Source: Candidatus Hydrogenedentota bacterium (lineage in GTDB: Bacteria; Hydrogenedentota; Hydrogenedentia; Hydrogenedentales; JAJRTN01). Taken from it: DNA of 52,431 nucleotides. Location: NCBI GenBank assembly GCA_024278275.1, contig JAJRTN010000179.1, positions 1 through 52,431 on the forward strand, read 5' to 3'. The position numbers and the translations under genes are program-made. The number at the start of each line of letters is the position of its first letter. The stretch's first letter is position 1. A model generated the notes under the pieces. That model saw nothing but the letters and a program-made list of their open reading frames with translations. It made no database searches and was not told the DNA's origin. Below are positions 9,155-17,339 of the stretch, piece by piece.

Positions 9155-9413
9155 GGCTCACGGTGGCCGTGTCCATAACACCCGGCAGCCGCGGCAAATT
9201 GGGTTGCACGGACTGCCGGCCCGAGATTCACGCGCAGGGATAACCGCGAGAAGCTCTGGAGCCAACACAAATAGGTTAGACTGTTCTCGTGCCGGCAAGG
9301 CGGTGGGAAAAAATGGTCATATTTCCTTTTGTGGCATTTCATGGTGAAGGCCCCAACGGGTGCCCACACCACACACACAACTCTTGTGGACCCCGTCCAG
9401 AAAGGAGGAATCC
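9155..9413. other. intergenic region, leader of the small ORF
   Basis: 259 bases between the pseudouridine synthase and the 37-codon ORF. It presumably contains the promoter for the following two-gene unit; a relatively AT-rich stretch at 9306-9345 is the best place for it. No repeat or RNA gene was recognised here. Confidence 0.4.
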
Positions 9414-9527
9414 ATGATCACCCGCGAGCGTGCGCGGTTCCGTTTGACTCGGCGGCGTGCGCACCGTAGGATACGCTTCTTTCGGGCTGGGGGGCTGCCG
9501 CGTGACGACAAGGAGATTCTCGGTTGA
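9414..9527 (+). CDS. 37-residue Arg-rich small protein or leader peptide
   Basis: An ATG at 9414 is preceded by a near-ideal AAAGGAGG site five bases upstream, the strongest ribosome-binding site in this area. The frame encodes 37 residues beginning M-I-T-R-E-R-A-R-F-R-L-T-R-R-R and ends with a TGA at 9525-9527. Twelve of the residues are Arg. The stop overlaps the TTG start of the next gene as TTGA, the geometry of translational coupling. It may be a real small basic protein, possibly nucleic-acid or membrane binding, or a leader peptide controlling the downstream gene. No family is recognised. Confidence 0.55.
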   Translation: MITRERARFRLTRRRAHRRIRFFRAGGLPRDDKEILG

Positions 9528-10507
9528 AGAAGGGCTGCATCATTGCTTTGGGATTGCTGTTGCTGGCGGTGGGGATCCCCGGCGCGGTGACTTTTTCGAG
9601 AATGAACCGGGAGTACGGCATCACGGACAGTCCGGTCGTTTCCCATGAAGCCTTTGCGCAACCGGACACGGGGCTGAAAGTCAGCGTGGAGCCCGGCCAT
9701 GCCCGTGATCTCATTGCCCTGCTGCTCGCGCCGGATTTCAAGATGCCTTCCTGGTTACCGTTGGATCTTGAAACGGCGCTGGACCAGGTGATGCCGCGGG
9801 AGATGGCCTTGCTGGCTACGCCGAATTACCGGGCGTCGGCGCTTGACTTGACGCTGTTCATGAATGAGAAGCGGTTGGGGCCGCGCCTCGTGGAGGCGAT
9901 GAACGCCGCCAGGCCGTTTGCGCGGTTCCCCCGGATTCACTGGCAAAAGGGTGGTTTCAGTCTGCCCGAACGGGGGGTCATTACCGCCCGGGGCAGCGTC
10001 GATTTGCCCGATGCCTTCGAGGATGAGCTGTTGCGCTATTGGTCGCCGCGGCGGCGTCCCGTTACGGCGAAGACGGAAGGGGGGCATCTTTTCGAGGCCG
10101 TGCTGGACAACCGCCATGGGGACGGCTTCATGCTTTGGGTCGCGGCCACCACGATGGCGGGGAAGGACTGGCGGGCGGTGTTGAAAGACCCGCGCTATCG
10201 GCAGATGCTGGACCTGTCGGTTTATGTTGATGAGGTTCGGTTGACCGCCGACCTGGCGGACGTGGATACCATGAACCTTCACATCAGCATGATTGCCGAT
10301 CCCACGGTGGGCGCCAACCTGGTGGGGGTGTTGAACATGACCTTTCCCCTGGTGGAGGCTTCACTTCGCAGCGCCTACCAGATGGAAATCAAGGGGGCCT
10401 TTGTCTGGAATGAGGCGGAAAGCGCCATTGTGGGGGATTACACCATCACTGGCATCCGCGCGGAATTGAAGCGTCAGCGCGATCGCCTTGTCGCCGCCTC
10501 TTCGTGA
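9524..10507 (+). CDS. membrane-anchored or exported protein of unknown function
   Basis: 327 residues starting at a TTG codon, supported by AAGGAG eight bases upstream. The N-terminus KKGCIIALGLLLLAVGIPGAV is a signal peptide or anchor. The remainder is a mixed alpha/beta protein with no motif I can name; it may lie in the periplasm. The start overlaps the stop of the 37-codon ORF by four bases. The stop is four bases from the end of convergent recR, so the two transcripts must terminate against each other. Confidence 0.72.
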   Translation: MKKGCIIALGLLLLAVGIPGAVTFSRMNREYGITDSPVVSHEAFAQPDTGLKVSVEPGHARDLIALLLAPDFKMPSWLPLDLETALDQVMPREMALLATPNYRASALDLTLFMNEKRLGPRLVEAMNAARPFARFPRIHWQKGGFSLPERGVITARGSVDLPDAFEDELLRYWSPRRRPVTAKTEGGHLFEAVLDNRHGDGFMLWVAATTMAGKDWRAVLKDPRYRQMLDLSVYVDEVRLTADLADVDTMNLHISMIADPTVGANLVGVLNMTFPLVEASLRSAYQMEIKGAFVWNEAESAIVGDYTITGIRAELKRQRDRLVAASS

Positions 10508-10511
10508 TCTT

Positions 10512-11111
10512 TTACAGCCGGTTCCGTCCTTCGAGGGCATGGCTCAAGGTGGCGTCGTCGGCGAACTCCAGTCCCCCGCCCATGGGCACGCCCTGGGCAA
10601 TACGGGATACGCCGATACCCATTGTCCCGATACGCCGGGAAAGGTACATCGCGGTGGCTTCCCCCTCGGCGGTGGCGTTGGTGGCGAGGATGACTTCTTC
10701 GATGCCCCCCTCTTCCAGGCGCTTCATGAGCCGGTCCACGCGCAATTCAGAAGGTCCCACGCCGTCCAACGGGCTCAGTGCGCCGTGCAATACATGGTAC
10801 AGGCCCCGGTAAGCGCCCCCTTTTTCGATGGCCATGGCCCCGGCGGGCTGTTCCACCACGCAGATCAGGGAACGGTCGCGCCGCGAATCGGTGCAAACGC
10901 CGCACGGATCGGCTTCGGTCAGGTTGCAGCAGATTGAACAGGTGGTGATGCGGGCGCGGGCGTCGCGAACGGCCTCGGCGAGCCGGGCGGCCTCCTCCTC
11001 GGGCGCTCCCATGAGATACAGCGCGAGTCGTTCGGCGGAACGCTTGCCCACGCCGGGTAAACGTCGAAAGGCCTCGATCAAACATTCCATGGCGGGAGAA
11101 TGGGTCAGCAT
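10512..11111 (-). CDS. recR: recombination mediator protein RecR
   Basis: 199 residues, the usual RecR length. An N-terminal helix-hairpin-helix region contains RRLPGVGKRSAERLALYL. The Cys4 zinc finger follows (CSICCN and CGVC around residues 57-72). The Toprim domain starts at ICVVEQP, with TNATAEGEATAMYL and a C-terminal GGGLEFADDATL. With RecF/RecO it loads RecA on gapped DNA. It is nine bases downstream of def on the same strand, so the two are co-transcribed and probably belong to the dnaA transcription unit or lie just after it. Confidence 0.96.
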   Translation of the reverse strand: MLTHSPAMECLIEAFRRLPGVGKRSAERLALYLMGAPEEEAARLAEAVRDARARITTCSICCNLTEADPCGVCTDSRRDRSLICVVEQPAGAMAIEKGGAYRGLYHVLHGALSPLDGVGPSELRVDRLMKRLEEGGIEEVILATNATAEGEATAMYLSRRIGTMGIGVSRIAQGVPMGGGLEFADDATLSHALEGRNRL

Positions 11112-11120
11112 AGGCGTAAA

Positions 11121-11642
11121 TCAGGCACGTTGGCCCACTTCTTCCATCATTAGCCGCCGTGCCTCCCGCCACGCCTGGAGCGTGGCCTCGCGGGTAATGA
11201 TATCGAGACGGTCCGGGAAAACGATGCCGTCCAAATGATCATACTCATGCTGGATAATCCGGGCTTCAAACCCATGGGCCTCGAATTCCAGGGGTTGCCC
11301 CGTCTCGTCCAGGGCGCGCACGCGGACCCAGGCCGCCCGGGGCACCTTTTCCGCGTAAATCCTCGGCAGGCTGAGGCAGCCTTCCTCCCCTTCCTCGTGG
11401 CCGCCCTTTTCGAGGATTTCAGGATTCACCAGGCACCGGGGATCCTTGTCCGGCTCGCACATGACAAAGATTCGCCTGGAAATTCCCACCTGCGGCCCCG
11501 CGAGACCGACACCTTCGTAGGCAAACATGGTTTCCACCATGTTCCTGGCCAGTCGTGTCACGGCGGCATCCACGGTGTCAAAGGGATCCGCCTTGCGCAA
11601 CAGGGGTTCGTCGGGATAGAGCACAATGTCGAGAAGAGCCAT
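11121..11642 (-). CDS. def: peptide deformylase
   Basis: 173 residues. Removes the N-formyl group from nascent proteins with a divalent metal. Motif 1 GVGLAGPQVG, motif 2 EGCLSLP (metal-binding Cys) and motif 3 QHEYDHLDG (HEXXH) are all intact. The start at 11642 has a GGTGGAG site seven bases upstream; the frame stays open for 29 further codons upstream without another good site. It is sandwiched between dnaA and recR on the same strand. Confidence 0.96.
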   Translation of the reverse strand: MALLDIVLYPDEPLLRKADPFDTVDAAVTRLARNMVETMFAYEGVGLAGPQVGISRRIFVMCEPDKDPRCLVNPEILEKGGHEEGEEGCLSLPRIYAEKVPRAAWVRVRALDETGQPLEFEAHGFEARIIQHEYDHLDGIVFPDRLDIITREATLQAWREARRLMMEEVGQRA

Positions 11643-11728
11643 GGGGTGTCTCCACCGGCGGATACTAGCACAGCCCGGGGCAGGGTACAAACCCGGCCGG
11701 CGGGCCGCGGCCTTTGACCATGTACACA

Positions 11729-11759
11729 CGCCGCCATGGGGAAAGTATTCCCGGCGGCG
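11729..11759. terminator. GC-rich hairpin between dnaA and def
   Basis: Arms CGCCGCC (11729-11735) and GGCGGCG (11753-11759) enclose a second inner pairing of GGGAA with TTCCC around AGTA. No T-run follows on either strand, so it is not a classical intrinsic terminator. It could attenuate transcription or protect an RNA end between dnaA and def. Confidence 0.35.
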
Positions 11760-11817
11760 GGTCCCATCCGGCGCTATTCGTGAAATCGAGGGCGCTCTTT
11801 ACGGGATGAGATCATTT

Positions 11818-13185
11818 TCAGGAACGGATGCGTTTGCGGAGTTGTTCGAGCAACTGCCGGGTGGAACTCTTGGCGTGGGATTCCTTGCTGATCTTGTCGC
11901 AGGCATAGATTACGGTGGTATGATCCTTGCCGCCGAAGGCTTCCCCCACGTCGCTGAGGGAAAGGCTGGGCACCATCTCCTTGCAGAGGAACATGGCCAT
12001 CTGGCGTGGTTTGACGACCTGCCGCTGGCGGCTGCTGCCGCGCAGGTCCGCGATGCGCACATCAAAGTGCTCGGCCACGGCCCGCTGCACTTGTTCGATG
12101 GTGACGGGACGAATCTTCTCGCTCCCCACCAGGTCCCGCAGCACTTCGTCCACCATGTCAATGCCCAGCTTCTGATCGGTAAGGCGGCTCAAGGCCAACA
12201 CGGTGATCAGGGCGCCCTCCAACTCCCGGATGTTCGTGGTGATATGGGTGGCGATGTAGCGGAGAATCTCCTGGGGCACCGTAAGGTTTTCGAGGCGCGC
12301 CTTGTTTTGCAAAATGGCCACGCGCGTCTCCAAATCCGGCGGCTGAATGTCGGTCACAAGCCCCGATTCAAACCGTGATACCAAACGTTCTTCGATTCCC
12401 GCCAGTTCCTTCGGAGGCCGGTCGCTTGAAATCACAATCTGCCGGTGCATGTCATAGAGGGCGTTGAAGGTGTGGAAGAACTCCTCCTGGGTCGCCTCTT
12501 TGCCGGCGATGAAATGGATGTCATCAATCAGCAACACATCAACCTTGCGGTACTTGTTCCGAAAGCGGTTCGTCGATTTATCGGCGATGCTTTGAATCAG
12601 TTGATTGGTGAATTCCTCCGACGAGACAAAGGCACAGGTCATCCCCGGAGTCCGGCCATGGATATCCTGCCCGACGGCCTGCATCAAATGGGTCTTGCCC
12701 AGGCCCGTTTCACCGTAGAGGAAGAGCGGATTGTACGCCCGGCCCGGGGACTCGGCGACCGCTTTGGCGGCGGCATAGGCAAAGCGATTACCCGCGCCGA
12801 CAACAAAGCGATCAAAGGTGTAGCGGTGGTTGAAACCGCTGAGACGCTGCCGCGCCTGCGTTACCTTTTGCCTGGTCGCACGCTTTGGCCGGGGCGCGGG
12901 GTTTTCAGTGCCGGCGGCCCCCCCGTCACTACTGCCCCCGGGAATGAACTTAATCGAATCAAACTCGGGCGCCACCTTGCGCATGGACTCGCAAATCGTG
13001 TCGAGATAATGGTCGCGCAGCCAGTCGGCAAAGAACTGGCTGGGAACGTTGACCTCGAGTCGTCCCCCGTCGAATGACTGGAAGCGGGTCTGGGAAAACC
13101 AATTCTTGTAGCTGTACTCGTCCAGTGCCTCTTGCAAGTGTGGTTGCGCTAAATCCCACGGATTGGCTTCCCTCAAAGGTGACAT
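11818..13185 (-). CDS. dnaA: chromosomal replication initiator DnaA
   Basis: 455 residues. Domain I is MSPLREANPWDLAQPHLQEAL onward. Domain II is a short linker near 85-110. The AAA+ domain III starts around YTFDRFVVG, with Walker A GETGLGKTHL near 158 and Walker B LLIDDIHFIAG. The C-terminal DNA-binding domain IV ends with the signature DVGEAFGGKDHTTVIYACDKI. The start at 13185 has GGGAG closely upstream; the frame stays open 30 codons further but without a convincing site. It binds DnaA boxes in the adjacent upstream region. Downstream genes on the strand are def and recR, not the usual dnaN and recF. Confidence 0.97.
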   Translation of the reverse strand: MSPLREANPWDLAQPHLQEALDEYSYKNWFSQTRFQSFDGGRLEVNVPSQFFADWLRDHYLDTICESMRKVAPEFDSIKFIPGGSSDGGAAGTENPAPRPKRATRQKVTQARQRLSGFNHRYTFDRFVVGAGNRFAYAAAKAVAESPGRAYNPLFLYGETGLGKTHLMQAVGQDIHGRTPGMTCAFVSSEEFTNQLIQSIADKSTNRFRNKYRKVDVLLIDDIHFIAGKEATQEEFFHTFNALYDMHRQIVISSDRPPKELAGIEERLVSRFESGLVTDIQPPDLETRVAILQNKARLENLTVPQEILRYIATHITTNIRELEGALITVLALSRLTDQKLGIDMVDEVLRDLVGSEKIRPVTIEQVQRAVAEHFDVRIADLRGSSRQRQVVKPRQMAMFLCKEMVPSLSLSDVGEAFGGKDHTTVIYACDKISKESHAKSSTRQLLEQLRKRIRS

Positions 13186-13565
13186 TTCTTCTCCCGGCAA
13201 CGATGGTTGGCGGACGCTCCTGGAATCAGCGCCGCGACCTCCTATGCAAAGGGCCGGCTCTTGGCGCGGCGGCAATTCACCATGGCCTCCCCAGACACCA
13301 TGGGGGCTTTCAAGTGCCGCGCAACAAACCCACCCGATTGTTAAGTTATTAAAGTTTTGACGGCAACAGGCCGGTCAACCGCACGGGCGCCACGCACCCG
13401 CGCCAAGCAGTTTTCCACCACTTTTCCACACCTCGACCGGCCTGCCAACAGGCTGTCCACAATTTGTCCACAGGGCCGTTTCGGCCTTTAGAATAAGGCC
13501 TCTTCGCAATTGCGGAGTACTGAGTCTGCCTCAAGAACGGGCTCTTTGTCAAGGCCCTATCCAAG
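13186..13565. other. oriC: probable replication origin (oriC) between dnaA and mazG
   Basis: This 380-base gene-free region directly upstream of dnaA contains four DnaA-box-like sites on one strand: TTTTCCACC (13411-13419), TTTTCCACA (13422-13430), CTGTCCACA (13453-13461) and TTGTCCACA (13464-13472). They form two closely spaced pairs. An AT-rich stretch at 13338-13361 lies next to them and could be the unwinding element. Position beside dnaA plus clustered boxes is the standard picture of a bacterial origin. Strand-composition change was not computed. Confidence 0.65.
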
Positions 13566-13982
13566 TCATTTGGTACCATGCCTTTTCGCCCGGGCCCACA
13601 GCGCGTCCAACGCTTCAAGCGAGCAACTTCGCAGGTCCAAACCCTCCGCCTGCGCCGCCGCTTTCACCCGGTCGAAGCGCACCCGGAAGCGTTCGTTGGC
13701 CCCGGCAAGGGCCTCCGAGGGGGAAACCCCGAGAAAACGCGACAGGTTCACCGCGGCCAGCAGTATATCGCCCAGTTCCCGTTGCGCCTGCGCCATGTCA
13801 TGGGCGGCCAGGGCTTCACGGACCTCGCCGGCTTCTTCGATAATTTTGTCAAGCACGCCCTGGGCGTTTGGCCAGTCAAAGCCCTGGGCCGAAGCGGCGT
13901 CCTGCAGGGCGATGGACGCCGTCCACGGGTCGACATGGTCTTTCTCGGAAGTCACGGACATCCCTCCCCGGCAAAGGGTCAT
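13566..13982 (-). CDS. mazG: MazG-type nucleoside triphosphate pyrophosphohydrolase
   Basis: About 138 residues with one MazG domain: IIEEAGEVREAL provides the EExxE half and ELGDILLAAVNLSRFLG the ExxD half of the Mg-binding site, followed by SPSEALAGANERFRVRFDRV. It hydrolyses NTPs or dNTPs to monophosphates. E. coli MazG has two such domains; this is a single-domain form matching the C-terminal one. The start is set at 13982 because GGGAAGG lies five bases upstream; an ATG at 13961 is a possible alternative. It reads away from the origin region side shared with dnaA. Confidence 0.85.
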   Translation of the reverse strand: MTLCRGGMSVTSEKDHVDPWTASIALQDAASAQGFDWPNAQGVLDKIIEEAGEVREALAAHDMAQAQRELGDILLAAVNLSRFLGVSPSEALAGANERFRVRFDRVKAAAQAEGLDLRSCSLEALDALWARAKRHGTK

Positions 13983-14236
13983 TATAGCCTTCCCGGACAC
14001 ACCGTGGAAAGTGCCTTGGCGAAGACTGTCGCGAAGACGATTTTCAGCGAGCCTGGCACATGATCCTGCATGTTGCGGTTATCTTGGCCGCAACACGGTA
14101 AACACGGGGACCAAAGGCGATCTTTCGAATGGCACGTAAACGATCCTTTATCGCGCTTCGGAAAGAGGATTGCCCGACATGCACAGGGGGCGTATGATAG
14201 GGGCGTTGGTTGACGTGGGGGATCTCGGAGAATCAA

Positions 14237-14899
14237 ATGAAACAGGCATTGAACAGGGGCGAAACACTTCTTTTCATTGGTGACAGTATTACCGACGCCG
14301 GACGGCGCGAGGATGCCGATGGCCTGGGCTTTGGCTATGTGCGGTACTTCCACGACATGCTTTTCGCACGCCATCCGGGTTGCGGAATCCAAGTGCTTAA
14401 CCGGGGTATCGGTGGCGATACGATTCGCCACCTGGACGCGCGCTGGGAAACGGATGTCATCGCCGAGAAACCGGACGTGCTGAGTATCAGCATCGGCGTG
14501 AATGACGTGTGGCGGCAGCTTCAGTCGCCGGGGAATCCCGAGGAAGTCCTTATCGACGAGTTCACGGCCATTTACCGCAAGCTGCTGGACCGGACCCGCG
14601 AGGCCGTGGGGTGCCGCCTGCTCCTGCTGGAGCCCACCATCATCGGCGAGGAACCGGATGCGCCCCACAATCGCCTCATGCAACCCTACCTGGACCGCGT
14701 GGCGGATTTGGCGAAAACCTACGACGCGACGCTGGTGCCCCTCAACCGCGCCTTTCACCGGGCCATTGCCGCCCGTCCGGAGCAACAATGGACCACCGAT
14801 GGCGTCCATCCCTTGACCCATGGGCACATGCTGATGGCACTGGGGATCGTTGACGTCTTGGGGGGCCTCGATGCCTGTGTGACGGAGAACGGACCGTGA
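14237..14899 (+). CDS. SGNH/GDSL-type esterase
   Basis: 220 residues, no signal peptide, so probably cytoplasmic. Block I is FIGDSITDAG with the catalytic Ser near residue 15. GIGGDT gives block II, GVNDVW block III and DGVHP block V with the Asp/His of the triad. Family members deacylate or deacetylate small molecules, sugars or lipids. The ATG at 14237 has GGAG six bases upstream. The stop overlaps the GTG start of pdxA (GTGA), so the genes are translationally coupled. Confidence 0.88.
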   Translation: MKQALNRGETLLFIGDSITDAGRREDADGLGFGYVRYFHDMLFARHPGCGIQVLNRGIGGDTIRHLDARWETDVIAEKPDVLSISIGVNDVWRQLQSPGNPEEVLIDEFTAIYRKLLDRTREAVGCRLLLLEPTIIGEEPDAPHNRLMQPYLDRVADLAKTYDATLVPLNRAFHRAIAARPEQQWTTDGVHPLTHGHMLMALGIVDVLGGLDACVTENGP

Positions 14900-15861
14900 T
14901 AAGTAAGCCGCGCCTGGCCATAACCATGGGCGATGTGAACGGTATTGGTCCCGAGATCCTGGTCAAGGCATTGGCCCGTCCTGAGCCCTGGGATTCCTGT
15001 ATCCCCCTGGTCGTGGGCGATGCCGCCGCATTGGCCGAGGCTGCCGCGCGGACCGGCGTGGAATTGCCCGCCAACAACGACGTGGCCCTCACCGACGGGG
15101 GCTTCAAGGCACCGGCAACACGGCCCGGCACGATGGACCCCAGGGCGGGCCGTTGCGCGGTGGAGTGGATCAAGAGCGCCACGCGAATGGCCATGGATGG
15201 TGAGGTGGACGGGTTGGTCACGTGTCCCATCAACAAGGAGTGCATCTACCGCGCGGGCTACACCTGCACGGGGCACACGGACCTTATTGCCGGCATGACG
15301 GGGAGCGAGGATTACCGCATGTGCCTCTTTACGGACACCATGCGCATCGTCCACATCACGGCGCACCTGTCGCTGCGCGAGGCTCTCGACGAAGTACGCA
15401 AGCCCCGGATAGAACGGTCGATCCGGATCGGCCATGACGCGCTTTGCCGCATGGGCTTTGCCCGTCCCCGCATCGCCGTGGCGGGGCTCAACCCACACGC
15501 GGGCGAGGCCGGGAAGTTCGGCCGGGAAGAGCTCGAGGAGATAGCGCCCGCCGTGGCGGCCTGTCAGGCCGAAGGCATCGGGTGTTCGGGACCGTGGCCG
15601 CCGGACACGCTCTTCGGCAAGATGCGCGACGGCCTTTTCGACATGGTCATCGCCATGTATCATGATCAGGGCTACATCCCCCTCAAACTGGTTGCCATTG
15701 ATGAGGGGGTCAACGTCACCTTGGGCATTCCCATCGTGCGCACCTCGGTGGACCACGGCACCGCCTACGACATCGCGGGCCGGGGCACGGCACGGGAACA
15801 CAGCCTGATCGCCGCCATCCGGCTGGCCGCGCAACTGGCGGGCGGGGGAGGGCGGGCATGA
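14896..15861 (+). CDS. pdxA: PdxA-family dehydrogenase (4-hydroxythreonine-4-phosphate dehydrogenase or PdxA2-like)
   Basis: 321 residues, starting at a GTG that overlaps the esterase stop. Metal-binding and active-site blocks are present: TMGDVNGIGPE near 10-20, GHTDL at 126-130, NPHAGE, MYHDQGYIPLK with His256, and SVDHGTAYDIAG with Asp286/His287. PdxA oxidises 4-phosphohydroxy-L-threonine in pyridoxal phosphate synthesis. PdxA2 paralogues act on phosphorylated sugar acids. No other pyridoxal genes are nearby, and the partners are an esterase and an exported FG-GAP protein, so a catabolic role is possible. The stop overlaps the next ATG by four bases. Confidence 0.9.
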   Translation: MISKPRLAITMGDVNGIGPEILVKALARPEPWDSCIPLVVGDAAALAEAAARTGVELPANNDVALTDGGFKAPATRPGTMDPRAGRCAVEWIKSATRMAMDGEVDGLVTCPINKECIYRAGYTCTGHTDLIAGMTGSEDYRMCLFTDTMRIVHITAHLSLREALDEVRKPRIERSIRIGHDALCRMGFARPRIAVAGLNPHAGEAGKFGREELEEIAPAVAACQAEGIGCSGPWPPDTLFGKMRDGLFDMVIAMYHDQGYIPLKLVAIDEGVNVTLGIPIVRTSVDHGTAYDIAGRGTAREHSLIAAIRLAAQLAGGGGRA

Positions 15862-17147
15862 GTATGCGCAGCACGTTTCTTTGCGTGTTGGTTTTCTCTT
15901 TCCTGGCGCACACCGCCTTCGGGGCGGATGTTTTCAAGGCTCAGAAGCGTCTCTATCGCGTGGGGCCCACACCCTGCGCCATCGCCGCCCGTGATCTCAA
16001 CGAGGACGGCCTGCCGGAGCTCGTGACCTGCGACCGCGGGCAGATGCGCGGCCCGAAAGAGGAAAAACCCGCGAACGATGAAATCTCCCTGCTCATCGCC
16101 CAGCCGGATGGTGGCTATGTGAAGCGAACCCCTTCCCTGCGCACGGGCTTCGCGCCTTACGCCGTGGCGCTGGTCAACATTGACGCCCTCAAATGGCCCG
16201 ATATCGTCACGGTCAGTTTCCTGGCCGACAACTCGCCCAATATTCACCTGTTTCTGAATCTCCGGAGCGAGGATCTTTTCAAGCCCATGCCCTTCAGCCT
16301 CCCCGACAAGGACTTGACCTACACCTACCAACTGCCTGCCGACCTGCTGCGCTATTGGCGGCACGAAGACGGTGACAAAAAGCCCCTCTTCGCCAAACCC
16401 GGTCTCACCGCGCTGGCCGTGGCCGACCTCAACGGCGATGGCCTCCGCGACCTTGTCACCACCGCCTGGGCCAGCGATGTTCTGGCCGTCATTCCCGGTG
16501 ACGCGAAAAAGTACTTTGACCTGGACGCCACCCGTTTCTATTCCGCCCCCGGAGCGCCACGCGATGTGGCCCTGGCCGATTTCGACGGTGACGGCAATCT
16601 CGATGCCGCGGTCGCGCTCTACACCACCAATCGCGTGATCCTCTTTCGTGGAGATGGGCAGCTCGGTTTCGAGGAGGCGGCACGCTTCGGTACGCGGGGC
16701 ACCCTGCCCGTTCGGCTGCGGGCGGGCGACCTCAACGGCGACGGCCTGTTGGACCTGGCCGTGGCCCATCGGGGCGCGGGCGATCTCATCTCCCTGTTCT
16801 ATGGCGAAGGTGATTTCCTTTTCGACACCAGCCAGTTGCTCTTCCTGGGCAAGGACCCCGACATCCTGGAGCGCGACGTCCGCGACATCGTGCTCAAGGA
16901 CCTTAACGGCGACGGCCGCCAGGACCTGGCCGCCGCCTGCAACGCCTCCGGCGAGGTGGTGGTGCTGCTCAACCGATCCAGGCCGGGCAGGTTCCGGTTG
17001 GACTTCACCCGGGAGATCCATCGTTTTCCCGAGGGCAAACCGGCCGCCCTGGCCGCCGCCGACCTTGATAACGATGGTGATACGGACCTCGCCGTGGCGC
17101 TCTGGGAGGCCGATGCGGTGGGCGTGCTGTGGAACAAAGGGAAATAG
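15858..17147 (+). CDS. exported FG-GAP/VCBS-repeat protein
   Basis: 429 residues with a signal peptide (CVLVFSFLAHTAFGA, cut near residue 23). At least five Asp-rich repeats are seen, such as DLNEDGLPELVT, DLNGDGLRDLVT, DFDGDGNLDAAV, DLNGDGLLDLAV, DLNGDGRQDLAA and DLDNDGDTDLAV. These are calcium-binding FG-GAP blades of an integrin-like beta-propeller. Such proteins are common outside the cell in Planctomycetota and relatives; their substrate is usually unknown. The gene overlaps pdxA by ATGA and so belongs to the same operon. Confidence 0.9.
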   Translation: MSMRSTFLCVLVFSFLAHTAFGADVFKAQKRLYRVGPTPCAIAARDLNEDGLPELVTCDRGQMRGPKEEKPANDEISLLIAQPDGGYVKRTPSLRTGFAPYAVALVNIDALKWPDIVTVSFLADNSPNIHLFLNLRSEDLFKPMPFSLPDKDLTYTYQLPADLLRYWRHEDGDKKPLFAKPGLTALAVADLNGDGLRDLVTTAWASDVLAVIPGDAKKYFDLDATRFYSAPGAPRDVALADFDGDGNLDAAVALYTTNRVILFRGDGQLGFEEAARFGTRGTLPVRLRAGDLNGDGLLDLAVAHRGAGDLISLFYGEGDFLFDTSQLLFLGKDPDILERDVRDIVLKDLNGDGRQDLAAACNASGEVVVLLNRSRPGRFRLDFTREIHRFPEGKPAALAAADLDNDGDTDLAVALWEADAVGVLWNKGK

Positions 17148-17156
17148 GGGGAGGAA

Positions 17157-17190
17157 TTGAACCACAGAGGCACAGCGGGCACAGAGGAGG
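17157..17190. repeat. degenerate dispersed repeat of the ACCACAGAGG type
   Basis: The intergenic stretch contains repeated ACAGAGG and GGCACAG words (ACCACAGAGG at 17161, then GGGC-ACAGAGG). This resembles the ACCACAGAG-type dispersed repeats that I recall from many environmental genomes. Only one copy is seen in this window. Confidence 0.35.
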
Positions 17191-17339
17191 GAATGGGGAG
17201 TTTAGAATCGCTGAATCAGCCGACGGGTTTGGTCCGTGCATGCGGTACAATACACGGCAGGTGCGTGGAGGAGGCAGGCGCGCAGGCGTGAAATCCGGCG
17301 GACGACCTTTGCGTGTTTGACAGAATGGGGAGGTATTTC

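Noticed and set aside
15765-17165. 466-codon minus-strand frame opposite the FG-GAP gene
   Set aside because: Shadow of a gene with a clear signal peptide and calcium-binding repeats.
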